Origin: Agapanthus africanus
Taxonomy: Eukaryota; Streptophyta; Magnoliopsida; Asparagales; Amaryllidaceae
Direction of reading: 5' to 3'
DNA length: 64,000 nt
Assembly: GCA_030015575.1 (NCBI GenBank)
Contig: JASDDO010000001.1
Span: 320,883,595-320,947,594, forward strand
A program made the translations under genes and the position numbers. Position 1 is the first letter of the stretch. Each line of letters starts with the position of its first letter. Below the pieces are notes generated by a model. It ran no database searches. It worked only from the letters and a program-made list of their open reading frames with translations, and was not told where the DNA came from. Below, in pieces: positions 35,239-47,411 of this stretch.

Positions 35239-36258
35239 GTGCAAGATAGGCTGGACAACAGGATTCTAGTGCCTGTTTGTCCGCGTCCCCCGATCGACCC
35301 TAAAGTCAGTATTTTTACATTTACCCTTTCTTTACCCACCACCACACCCACTTCGATGGATCCACCTCCATCGAACTTCTTTTCCACTACCCTGCCGCCG
35401 TCCGTTGGTGCGCAGATTCCACCTCGCATCTCTCTCCAAGAGAGATGCTATCCTACACGAGGCCCACTTTCCACCTGTCTATCCATTCCACCAGCCAACG
35501 GGGAAAATTTTCAAATAAAACCCCAATACATCAACCTTCTACCAAAATTTCACGGTCTCGAGTCTGAAGACGCATATGTGTTTATAACAAAATTTGAAAA
35601 TGTATGCGCAATGATGGGTACCTCACAGTTGTCTGTGGATGCTTTACGTCTTCGTCTTCTCCCATTCACTTTGTGCGATTTAGCCGAGAAGTGGCTATAT
35701 AACACTACCGCACATTCCATTTCAAATTGGGACGAATTCGTCAGAGCATTCCTTAAGAAATTCTACCCACATCAAAAGACAGCTCGAGTCCGTAGCGAAA
35801 TCTATCAATTCACCCAGCTTCCAAATGAAACATTTTCAAAATGTCTTGAACGTTTCAAGGATCTGTTAGTCCTATGTCCACATCACGGCATCCCGAGATG
35901 GGAACTGTGCCGAATCATTTATGAGGGCATTACTCCTTACACAAGACAGACCCTTGAATCAATGTGTCAAGGCAACTTCATGACTAAAGATGATGGGAAA
36001 GCCTGGAATTTTCTAGAAGATTTTGCTGAAAAATCTTTACAGTGGGAGGGTGTGAGTCCATCGAGTAGGGGTGGCATACACCAAATATACGTGTCCATAG
36101 GTGTTCGAGCTGAGATGGCAACAATGCAAAAGAAGCTCGACGCTATGGAACACAAATTCCTAGCAGCCTCCCTAAACCCAATGTCGCTCCCCAAAACCGT
36201 TTGTGGGTGCTGTTCTGATCCTTCTCACTTGACGGAAGAATGTCCATTAAACTCTTAG
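35239..36258 (+). pseudogene. Element F gag (capsid and zinc knuckle)
   Basis: A 339-residue frame. The capsid domain runs about residues 85-275 with FHGLESEDAYVFITKFENVC, AEKWLYNT, WDEFVRAFLKKFYP, FSKCLERFKDLL and YEGITPYTRQTLESM. A zinc knuckle CGCCSDPSHLTEEC (CX2CX4HX4C) lies at the end. A TAG at 36256-36258 follows CPLNS, but the same frame continues without another stop to 37677. The gag start could be the ATG at 35239 or the later one at 35353. The protein would form the particle. One amber codon is the only visible break, by mutation or by design. Confidence 0.9.
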
Positions 36259-37677
36259 TTTCGAGGTCTCGAGCATACTAATGCCGCATTCCAAAGACCT
36301 GGAAACGACCCTTTTTCTTCCACATACAATCAGGGTTGGAGGAATCACCCGAATTTTGCTTGGAACCAATCCCAAAACACGGTTCCAAACCCGAATCAAT
36401 TCCAACGGGTCCCTCCACCACAACAGCAACCACTTCAGCTCACCCAGCACCCCTACCAGTCACAAAACTTCCAAAACCAGGTCAACACTCCTGCACCTTC
36501 TAATCCTATGCAGTCGACCTGTTCTGACGAATTCTCTCAATTCACTCAAACCATGAAATCACTCATGTCAAATTTCATGGAAGTGTCGGCCGAGGTTAAG
36601 TCTTCCGTTGGTGAGATAAAGAAAAACTCGGCGTCCCAAGCTGAGAGTATCAAAACAATGGAAGCTGAGATTGCACGACTTAAGGCCGAAATAAGTGCAA
36701 GAGAAAAAGGGAAACTCCCAGCTCAACCTGTACCCAATCCTGGCTATTCACATCATGTGAATGCAATCACCACGTTGAGATCTGGGAGAGTGCTGGATAA
36801 CCATGTTGGGGAAGAAGTTGATGATATTGAGAATCCTATCAACACCCCGGCTGAGACCTTCCCTCACACACACACTTCTGCTTCTGATTCTTGTTCTTCT
36901 ACCCCACCGCCTTCTCACGAGCCTATTCTCCATTTCCCACTAGGCTCGACACCTCAGCCCACCTCTTTTACTCCTCCACATACGATCCCTACTTCTATTT
37001 TGGGATCGGGGCCGCACACACTTCCTTCTCCTATGATGGACCCAGCGCTTATTGCTAAAGCACCTTATCCGAACCGGTTAAGGGCTAACACATCGAGTCC
37101 ACATATGGAGAAGATTATGGACATGTTCAAGCAAGTTAACATCAACATCCCTCTCCTAGATGCCATTCAACAAGTCCCCGCTTATGCGAAAATTCTTAAG
37201 GACTTGTGCACTAGGAAGAGGAAGACTCAAGTGCCAAAGAAGGTCTTCATGTCTAATAGCATTAGCACTGCTTTTATCCCTCCGCTACCAAAGAAACGTA
37301 AGGACCCAGGATGTCCTACGATATCGATTTCTATTGGGGATAAACACATCAATCGTGCTCTTTTAGACCTTGGCGCCAGTGTTAACCTGCTTCCTTTCTC
37401 AGTCTATGAGCAACTAGGAATCGGAGAGTTGAAACCAGCCCATTGCACTCTCCAGATGGCTGACCGATCAATCACCAAACCTAGGGGTGAACTGGAGGAT
37501 GTGTTAATAAAAATCGGGGAATTTGTATTCCCTGTGGATTTTATTGTACTTGATACACAGCCTGTAGCGAACCCACGGAATCAAATTCCGGTGATTTTAG
37601 GTCGCCCCTTTTTGGCCACTTCCAATGCAATAATCAACTGTCGTAATGGTTCTATGACCCTATCTTTCGGGAATAGG
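36259..37677 (+). pseudogene. Element F gag C-terminus and protease, split by G
   Basis: In frame with gag after one TAG. It starts FRGLEHTNAAFQRPGND and includes the WRNHPNFAWNQ stretch common in Athila-type gag. A coiled-coil-like region (FSQFTQTMKSLMSNFMEVSAE) follows, then a proline/serine-rich linker and the protease. Protease motifs are LLDLGASVNLLPFSVYEQLG (where D-L-G-A is normal for this clade) and VILGRPFLATSNAIINCRNG. Element G is inserted right after SFGNRS at 37677. Removing G and one TCAAT copy joins this frame to 47412. Confidence 0.9.
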
Positions 37678-37682
37678 TCAAT
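37678..37682. other. Target-site duplication of element G, left
   Basis: TCAAT directly before the G LTR. The second copy is at 47412-47416. Confidence 0.95.
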
Positions 37683-39929
37683 TGTCACGCCCCGCTTCCC
37701 AGAGTACGCAAGATTTGGGCACGTGACATAGCCAACCATGCTACCTGTGGGTAGGAAGTATCCATCCACAGTCACATTACGGTTGTAAAGATATCAAGAA
37801 CAAGATAAAATAAACTAAATACATGTCCAAATCCATAATAACAAGAATCAATAAACAATAAGTGCGGAAGCTAATGATCCAATACAATGAGTAAACAGTA
37901 TGTCCCATAATGCGGGCTCACATCTGGAAATGAAATGACATAAATAAACTAAACTCTAAAGAACTCACAGTTCAGCCGGCTGGCTGAAGTACTCCTGCTC
38001 GGTCGACGACAAAGGTACGGAATCTGGGCCATGCAAAACCCAGACGTCAGCGCGTCATGATATCAAGTATATAGCATAAACATGGTAATAAACAATGCAA
38101 GCATGAACATGAATAAAGCAGTAATAAGAAGTAACAAGCAGGATAATGTGCAAAGGTGACTAAACTGTCCTATCAGGTTTTCTACTCTATAGTCTTTGAA
38201 ACCAATTGATGAATCGTCGATGTAACTCAATAGTATCCCGTGCATGCCCGGGACCACGGTCATGATCCTCGGGGCTGAATCCGAGACGTGCCGCTAAGCA
38301 GTAAAAGGTAGTAGGATAGATGAGTGATGTCAGCATCAACACTCCGGAGCTGGCCAAGCCCGTAAGACTGATCAGAACAATGTATCGAACTGTTGAGTTA
38401 CAAGTCGGTTTCACCTTTGATTTCCCCATACCCCCAAACTATGTATGTCAGTCAGGTATTCAGTAGTCAAGGACTAATGCCAACACAAGTCAAGTAAAGG
38501 TAGGTCTGCCTGGATCGACAGCAGGAATGGTTAGGTTTGTCGGCATTAGGCATGAAATCGTGAGACAAGCAATGTCATGGTACAACAGGATGAGTCGGTA
38601 TGTATGTATGTGTCAGGTATGGCAGGGTCAGGTCAATATGTCGTGCGGTCGGGTAAGTGCTCACAACCGGTAATCAATCAATAATGAATAACAGCAGGAA
38701 ACAGTAATTAATCACAATATTCCATATAACTACAACGATGCATGTATTCTCTTATTAACAGGTTCAATCATCTTTAGGGTGCAAAAGCCACAAGGTAAAG
38801 CAGTATTCACAATATAAATTTAGGAACTACATGAAATTATGCTAAGCATAATAATTGTCTCAAGAATAGTTTAACAGTTCAAGCAGATCAGATTCAGTTG
38901 TTTTATTTAGTTAAAGCATGGAGTGATGTGGGTTACTTAATTACGAGAAACGGTTGCAACGATTCCGTTATGAGGGTAATAGCAATATTACGATATCAAA
39001 TGTCATCATTAAGTTACGGTATTAAATAGTTGGAATTAAATTGCGTGGCGAGACTAGATCTCGCACGCTAGCATGTTCAAGCAAGTATTCAGATACTTGC
39101 CTCGACGGTCTGCAAATTGGAACACGGATGCGATGTCGGTAGAAACCACGATACGGAAGCACGGGCCACGGATCGAGTCCCAACAGAGGTCAACGGGATC
39201 ACACGGACCAGGGGGCTTCGCTGGAGCGTCGGGTTCGTCAGACGGCATGGTCGGATTCCGGCAAAATGTCATCGGTAACAAGTTAGCAACAAGATACGAT
39301 ACACGCAGAATAACGACCAGCGGGGGGATTGTACCAAGAGGAAGCACAAGGAAAACTCACCGCGAAGAAACAGGGTGCAAACCCGATGGCTCGACGGCAC
39401 TGGATCGCCGGCGAGGCGACGGCGGCGGCTGCAGCAAGGGAAAGGGCCTCGGGTGTGCAGGGTAGTGTGCTGCGGCGAGCTGGAGGAGAGGGGGTCGGCT
39501 CTGGTGGTCGAGGGAACAGGGAGGTGGTCGGAGGTGGCGTCGACGAGGTCGCCGGCGCGCTTCTCCGGCGGACAGGGGAGGTGCAGGCGAAGGATGAAGG
39601 CTCGGGTTTGCTATTCCGGCAAGGGGAGGAGGGAGACGACGACGAGGTCTCGACGAGGAGGGTGAGAGGGAGTCGTGGGAGGCGTCGACGGTGAGAGGAG
39701 ACGTCGACGGCGAGGTCTACGAGGGTGGAGGCGAGGTCGGGAATGGGTTGCAGGCGCGGGAGAGAGGAGGAAGGAGGGAGGAGGAAGGTGCGGCGGTCTC
39801 GTGGTGACGAGGGAGGCGACGGCGAGGTCTTGGGGAGGTCGGCCGTGGGTCTGCGGTGAGCTAGGGTTAGGGTTAGGGTTGAGGGGTTTCTCGCGATGGG
39901 AGGCGAAGGTAAGGCGGCTGCATGCGTGG

Positions 39930-39945
39930 GTTAAAATATATGGAA
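39930..39945 (-). promoter_or_regulatory. Possible TATA region in G LTR
   Basis: The minus strand reads CTCTTTCCATATATTTTAACC, with long CT runs upstream that resemble pyrimidine patches of plant promoters. The copy in the other LTR is at about 46714-46729. Placement is an inference. Confidence 0.4.
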
Positions 39946-40045
39946 AGAGAGAGAGAGAGAGTTGTTGAGAGATTGTTGAGAGAGAGAGAGAGTTGTTGAG
40001 ATAGAGAGAGAGAGAGAAGGAGGAGAGAGGCAGAGAGAGAGATGG
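39946..40045. repeat. (GA)n microsatellite in G LTR
   Basis: Runs of GAGAGA interrupted by GTTGTTGAGA. The copy in the other LTR (46730-46829) differs at AGATATATAGAG. Confidence 0.9.
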
Positions 40046-40627
40046 AAAGGAGGGGGCCCACGAGCTCGATTGTGAGCTCGTGATTGGCCGAGGGTGTGTG
40101 AGTGGGAGTTAGAGAAAATGTTTAAAAGATTTGAAAAAAGATTTCAAGGGTTAAAACTGTGTAAAGAATATATACGTATAAATTATGGTTTTAGATATTA
40201 AATTTAAATGGGCCATTTTGGCGCAAAATGAAACATTTCCAAATCGCGCCCGGATTGCGCCCAAAGGTTCCAAATTCAAATTATATGATTTTAAGCGGGT
40301 TCCAAATTTTGAAAATAGGTGTTTAATGATTAAAATGCATGCCCCCAAGTCGGACACTTGCACGCGCGCATAGTCGTCCAAACTTGCCTGTTTAGCCAAA
40401 CGGAACGGAATCTCGACACGCGGACGCTACCACGCGACTAGGGGCGACGAGTAGGCCAAGATGGACATCTTAAATTTCATTTTAGGAGTTAAAATTTGTT
40501 ATGTGCCAAAATGACATAACCGGGTAAAATTTAGCAATAAACACCAGAAAATCAGGAAAATTGGAAATGAGCAAACCACAACCCTCAACTAGTAATATAC
40601 ATAGCATTATTGGGCTCGGGTGTTACA

Positions 40628-40685
40628 TCATACCCAACTACAAAAGAATTTCGTCCTCGAAATTCCAAGAATACAAGATAGCTAA
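40628..40685 (-). other. Junction of G pol with 3' LTR, atypical polypurine tract
   Basis: Directly inside the LTR the minus strand reads TAGTTGGGTATGA, not the G-run usual in this clade (gypsy H has AAGGGGGGAGAT). The block ATACCCAACTACAAA on the plus strand occurs here (~40631) and again near the primer site (~44410). Confidence 0.6.
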
Positions 40686-42734
40686 CTACTGGAAAAGATG
40701 AGGGAATTTCTGCCGGATCTCGTCTTCTCGCTCCCGAGTGGATTCCCCATGCGATCGATTACCCCAAGAGACTAGCACAAGAGGGATAACTTTGTTCTTA
40801 AGAACCTTTCCTCTTCGATCCTTGATCTCGACTGGTCGCTCCTCAAAAGTCAGGTCTTCCCGAACGGTCAACTCCGAATGATCCAAGACATGGGTCTCAT
40901 CACGAACATACCTCCGTAGTTGAGACTCATGAAACACATCGTGAACTCCTGCTAATGACGGTGGTAACGCCAACCGGTACGATACCTCTCCAACACGCTT
41001 CAAAATCTCGAAGGGTCCAACGAATCGGGGACTAAGCTTTCCCCGACTTCCAAAGCAAATCACCCCTCTAGTCGGTGATATCTTCAGGAATACCAAATCG
41101 TCCACGGCGAACTCTAGAGGTCTTCTTGACGTGTCGGCCCAACTCTTCTGTCTGTCTTGAGCTGCCCTCATAAGCTTCCTGATTGTATTCACCTTCTCGA
41201 CTGTCTGTACCACCAAATCTGGTCCTAGTAACCTTCGTTCACCAACAACATCCCAACAAACAGGTGAACGGCACTTACGACCATACAACGCTTCAAACGG
41301 AGCCATCTGAATTGTCGCTTGGAAACTATTGTTGTACGAAAACTCCACCAGGTGTAGATGATCTTCCCAAGAACCTTTGAAGTCCAACATGCAAGCCCTC
41401 AACATATCTTCAAGGGTCTGGATCGTTCTCTCCGATTGTCCATCGGTCTGAGGATGATAAGCTGTGCTAAACTTCAATCGAGTCCCCAAACTTTCTTGTA
41501 AACTCCTCCAAAAGTGTGACAAGAACCGAGTGTCCCGATCGGACACGATGCTTACCGGTACTCCATGCAATCTGACAATCTCCTGCATGTACCGCTCTGC
41601 CAAAGTCTCCGTAGATTGACCAACCCGAAAAGGAATAAAGTGGCCTGCCTTGGTCAACCGATCGACAATCACCCATACAGCATTGTTGCCCTTTGGACTC
41701 CGCGGTAAAGCCGTCACGAAATCCATGGTTATATGTTCCCACTTCCATTGAGGAATCGGAAGTGGTTGCAACAAACCAGCAACCCTTTGGTGTTCAGCCT
41801 TGACTTGCTGACACACCAAGCACTTAGCCACGAAGCGAGCGATTTCCCGTTTCATACCTTCCCACCAGAAATGCTGTCGAATATCTCGGTACATCTTTGT
41901 CCCTCCTGGATGTACAGAGTAAGCTGAACTGTGTGCCTCCTTCATAAGCTCTTCACGCACATCTCCTTTTGGCACACACACACGGCTACCATATCTCAAC
42001 GAACTGTCTTCATGGATCAGTAAATCGGTTCGTAGTCCGGCTCCAACCTGCTCTCGAAACTTTTGCAGTCTAGGATCCTGCGATTGCGCCACTTTAATCT
42101 TCTCAACTAAGGACGACTGTACTTGCAACTGCATCAACTGTCCTATAGCATGTGGTAGCACAACCTCCAAGTCAAATCTCCGAAAATCCGCAATGATCTC
42201 TCTCTGTGCAGTCAATATCAGAATTGCTGGTAACCGACTCAGCGCATCCGGCACGACGTTGACTTTTCCCGGATGGTACTTAAGATCAAGGTCATAGTCG
42301 GCCATCAGCTCCAACCATCTGCGTTGCCTCATGTTCAACTCCTTCTGAGTGAACACATACTTCAAACTCTTATGATCCGTAAGGACTTCAACTCTCTCGC
42401 CCAAAAGGTAGTGTCTCCAAATCTTCAGGACGAAGATCACGGCTGCAAGCTCTAAGTCATGAGTCGGATAGTTCTGCTCATGAGTCTTCAGCTTTCTCGA
42501 TGCGTAAGCGACGACTTTCCCATTCTGCATCAAAACACATCCCAATCCTTTTCCAGATGCGTCGCTGTGAATCCTCAGTCCTCCGGAATTGTCCGGTACG
42601 GTTAGGATAGGGGCGGTTATCAACTTCTGCTTCAACGTCTCGAAGGCCAACGCACATCCATCCGTCCAAACAAACGGTACCTCCCTACGCGTAAGCTTGG
42701 TTAACGGCTCAACTAAACGAGCGGAGTTCTCCAC
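40686..42734 (-). pseudogene. Element G RNase H, integrase and chromodomain
   Basis: A 682-residue open frame. It starts within the RT-RNase H linker (ENSARLVEPLTKLTRREVPF). RNase H has [15 protein letters not shown] and [10 protein letters not shown]. The integrase finger is HSSAYSVH...CLVCQQ, and the core has D (TMDFVTALP), D (VSDRDTRF) and E (DGQSERTIQTLE). A C-terminal chromodomain-like part reads VEIKDRRGKVLKNKVIPLVL and VSWGNRSHGESTREREDE. Chromodomains direct such elements to heterochromatin. This part is intact, but the frame is broken upstream near 42774, where RT remnants lie in other frames. Confidence 0.93.
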
Positions 42735-43216
42735 AAATCTTCTGTAGTATCCGGCTACTCCAAGGAACTTCTTATCTCAGCTACATTCCTTGGAATAGGC
42801 CAATCCCGAACTGCTGTAATCGTTTCGGGATCAACGGCGATTCCATCGCCCGACACGACATGCTCCAGGAACTTCACTTCTTCCAGCCAGAATTCGCACT
42901 TACTCGTCTTTGCGAATAGTTTCTCTTGTCTCCACGTCGGCAGTGCGATCCTTCTTCTTCACTAAAAGAACTGGAGCTTTCCAAGGTGAGTTGCTGCTTC
43001 GAATCATCCCTTCTCGAGTAATTCACTCACTTGTTTCTTAACTCCCTCCAATTCTACTGGTGCCATTGGATAGTCAGCTTTTGATACTGGCATTGCACCA
43101 GGAGTAAGGTCAAACGCAAGCTCCACATCTCGCTTCGGTGGTAAGCCCGAAATGTCTTCAAACACATCCATAATGTCGCGGACAACTGCCGGCTCTTCAT
43201 CACTCTCCACTACCAT
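42735..43216 (-). pseudogene. Element G RT remnant with internal deletion
   Basis: From 43216 the frame has AVVRDIMDVFEDISGLPPKR and MAPVELEGVKKQVSELLEKG, the RT N-terminus. A frameshift leads to MIRSSNSPWKAPVLLVKKKD. Around 42936-42945 this jumps straight to QEKLFAKTSKCEFW and HVVSGDGIAVDP, which normally lie about 130-150 codons further on. The missing part includes LRSGYHQ and the catalytic Y/F-x-D-D. Another break near 42774 interrupts the [11 protein letters not shown] region. Confidence 0.88.
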
Positions 43217-43247
43217 AGCCGCAAGAACACTGTTCGTCGGCCTAGCC

Positions 43248-43571
43248 CTAAACTCGACTGGCCCGACAGAATTTCTTTCTCCAATGAAAGTAACTTAGAA
43301 TGTCCGGGAATCTGAAAATTACCTTCCTTGCCCTACAGCCAATGTGGGCGTGGAAAGTGCCAGGAAAATCCATCCCCAAGACAACCTCAAAACTGCCCGT
43401 ATCTATCACCAAGAAGTCTGCAAAAAGCTCCCGTCCGCAAATAACAACTGTACGATCTCTACCTTCCTTACTAGCTATAATTTTCCCATTCCCAGTGTGT
43501 ATGCCCCTTAAACTAGACAAGGTCGTGCAGGTGATCGAGTGTGTAGTTATAAATTTGGATGACATAAACAA
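43248..43571 (-). pseudogene. Element G protease remnant
   Basis: The C-terminal protease part is visible as VICGRELFADFLVI and FEVVLGMDF, followed by HAHIGCRARKVIFRFP. The usual catalytic F-D-S-G is absent; the preceding frame reads LVHGFPAWHYLISEHPIV where it should lie. The protease is therefore not functional. Confidence 0.78.
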
Positions 43572-44097
43572 TGGGATGCTCCGAAATTAAGTAATGCCAA
43601 GCGGGAAAACCATGAACGAGTAAATTACCTGAAACCAATTCTCCCGATGCCTTAGCTTCTTCAGCCGTCAACGTGAACGCTCGAGCCTGCTGTGGTCCTT
43701 GAGTAAGCGGTTCCTGTCCTTGGAACGGTCCCTGCGGAGGCTTCTGTGTATCATCCTTTGTGCGAGGCTTCGACGGACAAGCATCAACGGTGTGATCTGC
43801 CTCTCCACATCTAAAACAGAGTCCCAGCCTCAAACGACACTCCCTTCGCACATGTCCGGGTTTATGGCAGTGGCTACAGATCACGCTCCCCTTCCGATCA
43901 CCCATACTTGTTTTCTTCATTGGTGCCACGCTGCGCCTGTTCACTGGAATACTTCTACGTACGGACGTGGGGTCCAGTGCAAATGCTGGTTCCAGCTCGA
44001 GTTGTTCCTTTAGTTTCTCCAACAATCCCCTTATCACTCTTCGCCTGGCGGCTAAGACCGCATGCCCTGGGTCTACCTCCAAATTCTGATCGGCCAT
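43513..44097 (-). pseudogene. Element G gag remnant with two zinc knuckles
   Basis: The likely start is MADQNLEVDPGHAVLAARRR at 44097, about 350 bp after the primer site; an upstream ATG at 44130 is in frame. Only ~50 residues later come two zinc knuckles, CSHCHKPGHVRREC and CFRCGEADHTVDAC. The capsid domain of about 250 residues that should separate them from the N-terminus is gone. The frame then runs into the damaged protease. Confidence 0.85.
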
Positions 44098-44445
44098 ATC
44101 CCTGGAAATCAAAGTACCCAACGTTAGCATGATGATGGTTTTCGAGTATAGATCAAGGCTAGAACTCCAAGATACTTAAATAGAGTGCCGCATTGTAGCT
44201 ATGCCGCGGTATCATAGCCGCAATTACTTAACTCCACCCAAGTCGCCTAAGTCCTAGAGATAACAAGAAGTTAGGTTTTCAAGTTTGACAATGCAAAGTA
44301 AGTTTGCATGCCGACATGATCCGGAAGAATGATTCAAGGATGGTAAAACGGTCAAGGTGGCAGGACATGTTTCCTAATCACGGGTATTCTGATTCGTGTA
44401 TCGGGTGCGATACCCAACTACAAAGAATCAACCCAATTAACCTAT

Positions 44446-44458
44446 GGCTCTGATACCA
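44446..44458 (-). other. Primer-binding site of element G (tRNA-iMet)
   Basis: GGCTCTGATACCA on the plus strand, eight bases before the 5' LTR at 44467. The spacing is longer than in the other elements here. Confidence 0.9.
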
Positions 44459-44466
44459 TAAAACCA

Positions 44467-47411
44467 TGTCACGCCCCGCTTCCCAGAGTACGCAAGATTT
44501 GGGCACGTGACATAGCCAACCATGCTACCTGTGGTTAGGAAGTATCCATCCACAGTCACATTACGGTTGTAAAGATATCAAGAACAAGATAAAATAAACT
44601 AAATACATGTCCAAATCCATAATAACAGGAATCAATAAACAATAAGTGCGGAAGCTAATGATCCAATACAATGAGTAAACAGTATGTCCCATAATGCGGG
44701 CTCACATCTGGAAATGAAATGACATAAATAAACTAAACTCTAAAGAACTCACAGTTCAGCCGGCTGGCTGAAGTACTCCTGCTCGGTCGACGACAAAGGT
44801 ACGGAATCTGGGCCATGCAAAACCCAGACGTCAGCGCGTCATGATATCAAGTATATAGCATAAACATGGTAATAAACAATGCAAGCATGAACATGAATAA
44901 AGCAGTAATAAGAAGTAACAAGCAGGATAATGTGCAAAGGTGACTAAACTGTCCTATCAGGTTTTCTACTCTATAGTCTTTGAAACCAATTGATGAATCG
45001 TCGATGTAACTCAATAGTATCCCGTGCATGCCTGGGACCACGGTCATGATCCTCGGGGCTGAATCCGAGACGTGCCGCTAAGCAGTAAAAGGTAGTAGGA
45101 TAGATGAGTGATGTCAGCATCAACACTCCGGAGCTGGCCAAGCCCGTAAGAATGATCAGAACAATGTATCGAACTGTTGAGTTACAAGTCGGTTTCACCT
45201 TTGATTTCCCCATACCCCCAAACTATGTATGTCAGTCAGGTATTCAGTAGTCAAGGACTAATGCCAACACAAGTCAAGTAAAGGTAGGTCTGCCTGGATC
45301 GACAGCAGGAATGGTTAGGTTTGTCGGCATTAGGCATGAAATCGTGAGACAAGCAATGTCATGGTACAACAGGATGAGTCGGTATGTATGTATGTGTCAG
45401 GTATGGCAGGGTCAGGTCAATATGTCGTGCGGTCGGGTAAGTGCTCACAACCGGTAATCAATCAATAATGAATAACAGCAGGAAACAGTAATTAATCACA
45501 ATATTCTATATAACTACAACGATGCATGTATTCTCTTATTAACAGGTTCAATCATCTTTAGGGTGCAAAAGCCACAAGGTAAAGCAGTATTCACAATATA
45601 AATTTAGGAACTACATGAAATTATGCTAAGCATAATAATTGTCTCAAGAATAGTTTAACAGTTCAAGCAGATCAGATTCAGTTGTTTTATTTAGTTAAAG
45701 CATGGAGTGATGTGCGTTACTTAATTACGAGAAACGGTTGCAACGATTCCGTTATGAGGGTAATAGCAATATTACGATATCAAATGTCATCATTAAGTTA
45801 CGGTATTAAATAGTTGGAATTAAATTGCGTGGCGAGACTAGATCTCGCACGCTAGCATGTTCAAGCAAGTATTCAGATACTTGCCTCGACGGTCTGCAAA
45901 TTGGAACACGGATGCGATGTCGGTAGAAACCACGATACGGAAGCACGGGCCACGGATCGAGTCCCAACAGAGGTCAACGGGATCACACGGACCAGGGGGC
46001 TTTGCTGGAGCGTCGGGTTCGTCAGACGGCACGGTCGGATTCCGGCAAAATGTCATCGGTAACAAGTTAGCAACAAGATACGATACACGCAGAATAACGA
46101 CCAGCGGGGGGATTGTACCAAGAGGAAGCACAAGGAAAACTCACCGCGAAGAAACAGGGTGCAAACCCGATGGCTCGACGGCACTGGATCGCCGGCGAGG
46201 CGACGGCGGCGGCTGCAGCAAGGGAAAGGGCCTCGGGTGTGCAGGGTAGTGTGCTGCGGCGAGCTGGAGGAGAGGGGGTCGGCTCTGGTGGTCGAGGGAA
46301 CAGGGAGGTGGTCGGAGGTGGCGTCGACGAGGTCGCCGGCGCGCTTCTCCGGCGAACAGGGGAGGTGCAGGCGAAGGATGAAGGCTCGGGTTTGCTATTC
46401 TGGCAAGGGGAGGAGGGAGACGACGACGAGGTCTCGACGAGGAGGGTGAGAGGGAGTCGTGGGAGGCGTCGACGGTGAGAGGAGACGTCGACGGCGAGGT
46501 CTACGAGGGTGGAGGCGAGGTCGGGAATGGGTTGCAGGCGCGGGAGAGAGGAGGAAGGAGGGAGGAGGAAGGTGCGGCGGTCTCGTGGTGACGAGGGAGG
46601 CGACGGCGAGGTCTTGGGGAGGTCGGCGGTGGGTCTGCTGTGAGCTAGGGTTAGGGTTAGGGTTGAGGGGTTTCTCGCGATGGGAGGCGAAGGTAAGGCG
46701 GCTGCATGCGTGGGTTAAAATATATGGAAAGAGAGAGAGAGAGAGTTGTTGAGAGATTGTTGAGAGAGAGAGAGAGTTGTTGAGATATATAGAGAGAGAG
46801 AAGGAGGAGAGAGGCAGAGAGAGAGATGGAAAGGAGGGGGCCCACGAGCTCGATTGTGAGCTCGTGATTGGCCGAGGGTGTGTGAGTGGGAGTTAGAGAA
46901 AATGTTTAAAAGATTTGAAAAAAGATTTCAAGGGTTAAAACTGTGTAAAGAATATATACGTATAAATTATGGTTTTAGATATTAAATTTAAATGGGCCAT
47001 TTTGGCGCAAAATGAAACATTTCCAAATCGCGCCCGGATTGCGCCCAAAGGTTCCAAATTCAAATTATATGATTTTAAGCGGGTTCCAAATTTTGAAAAT
47101 AGGTGTTTAATGATTAAAATGCATGCCCCCAAGTCGGACACTTGCACGCGCGCGTAGTCGTCCAAACTTGCCTGTTTAGCCAAACGGAATGGAATCTCGA
47201 CACGCGGACGCTACCACGCGACTAGTGGCGACGAGTAGGCCAAGATAGACATCTTAAATTTCATTTTAGGAGTTAAAATTTGTTATGTGCCAAAATGACA
47301 TAACCGGGTAAAATTTAGCAATAAACACCAGAAAATCAGGAAAATTGGAAATGAGCAAACCACAACCCTCAACTAGTAATATACATAGCATTATTGGGCT
47401 CGGGTGTTACA
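44467..47411 (-). mobile_element. 5' LTR of element G
   Basis: 2945 bp, the same length as the 3' LTR at 37683-40627 and about 99.4% identical by eye. Both carry three AGGGTT units near their GC-rich end (39865 and 46649). Confidence 0.95.

Larger units (their letters stand above)
37683..40627 (-). mobile_element. 3' LTR of element G
   Basis: TGTCACGCC...GGTGTTACA on the plus strand, so on the minus strand it starts TGTAACACC, the usual chromovirus LTR start. It contains GA-rich microsatellites (39946-40040). The coding-like frames in the GC-rich part (39070-39970) are present in both LTRs, encode low-complexity Arg/Gly-rich strings and are not supported as genes. Confidence 0.95.
37683..47411 (-). 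mobile_element. Element G: Tekay/Del-like chromovirus derivative
   Basis: Two LTRs of exactly 2945 bp (37683-40627 and 44467-47411), TSD TCAAT, a tRNA-iMet primer site and a minus-strand gag-pol define it. About 18 LTR differences were counted by eye (~0.6%), making G the youngest insertion visible here. The interior is only 3.8 kb. The gag capsid region, the protease D-S-G and the RT core including the catalytic site are missing, while RNase H, integrase and chromodomain remain. It sits in the gag-pro frame of F. It could only have moved with proteins from a related full element. Confidence 0.94.

Noticed and set aside
39865..39885. Telomere-like AGGGTTAGGGTTAGGGTT
   Set aside because: Only three units, within the G LTR, and repeated in the other LTR at 46649. 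Not an interstitial telomere array.
39073..39968. Overlapping open frames of 96-130 codons in GC-rich sequence, repeated at 45857-46752
   Set aside because: They lie in both LTRs of element G, overlap each other in several frames, and encode low-complexity Arg/Gly-rich strings. GC-rich composition explains the absence of stops.
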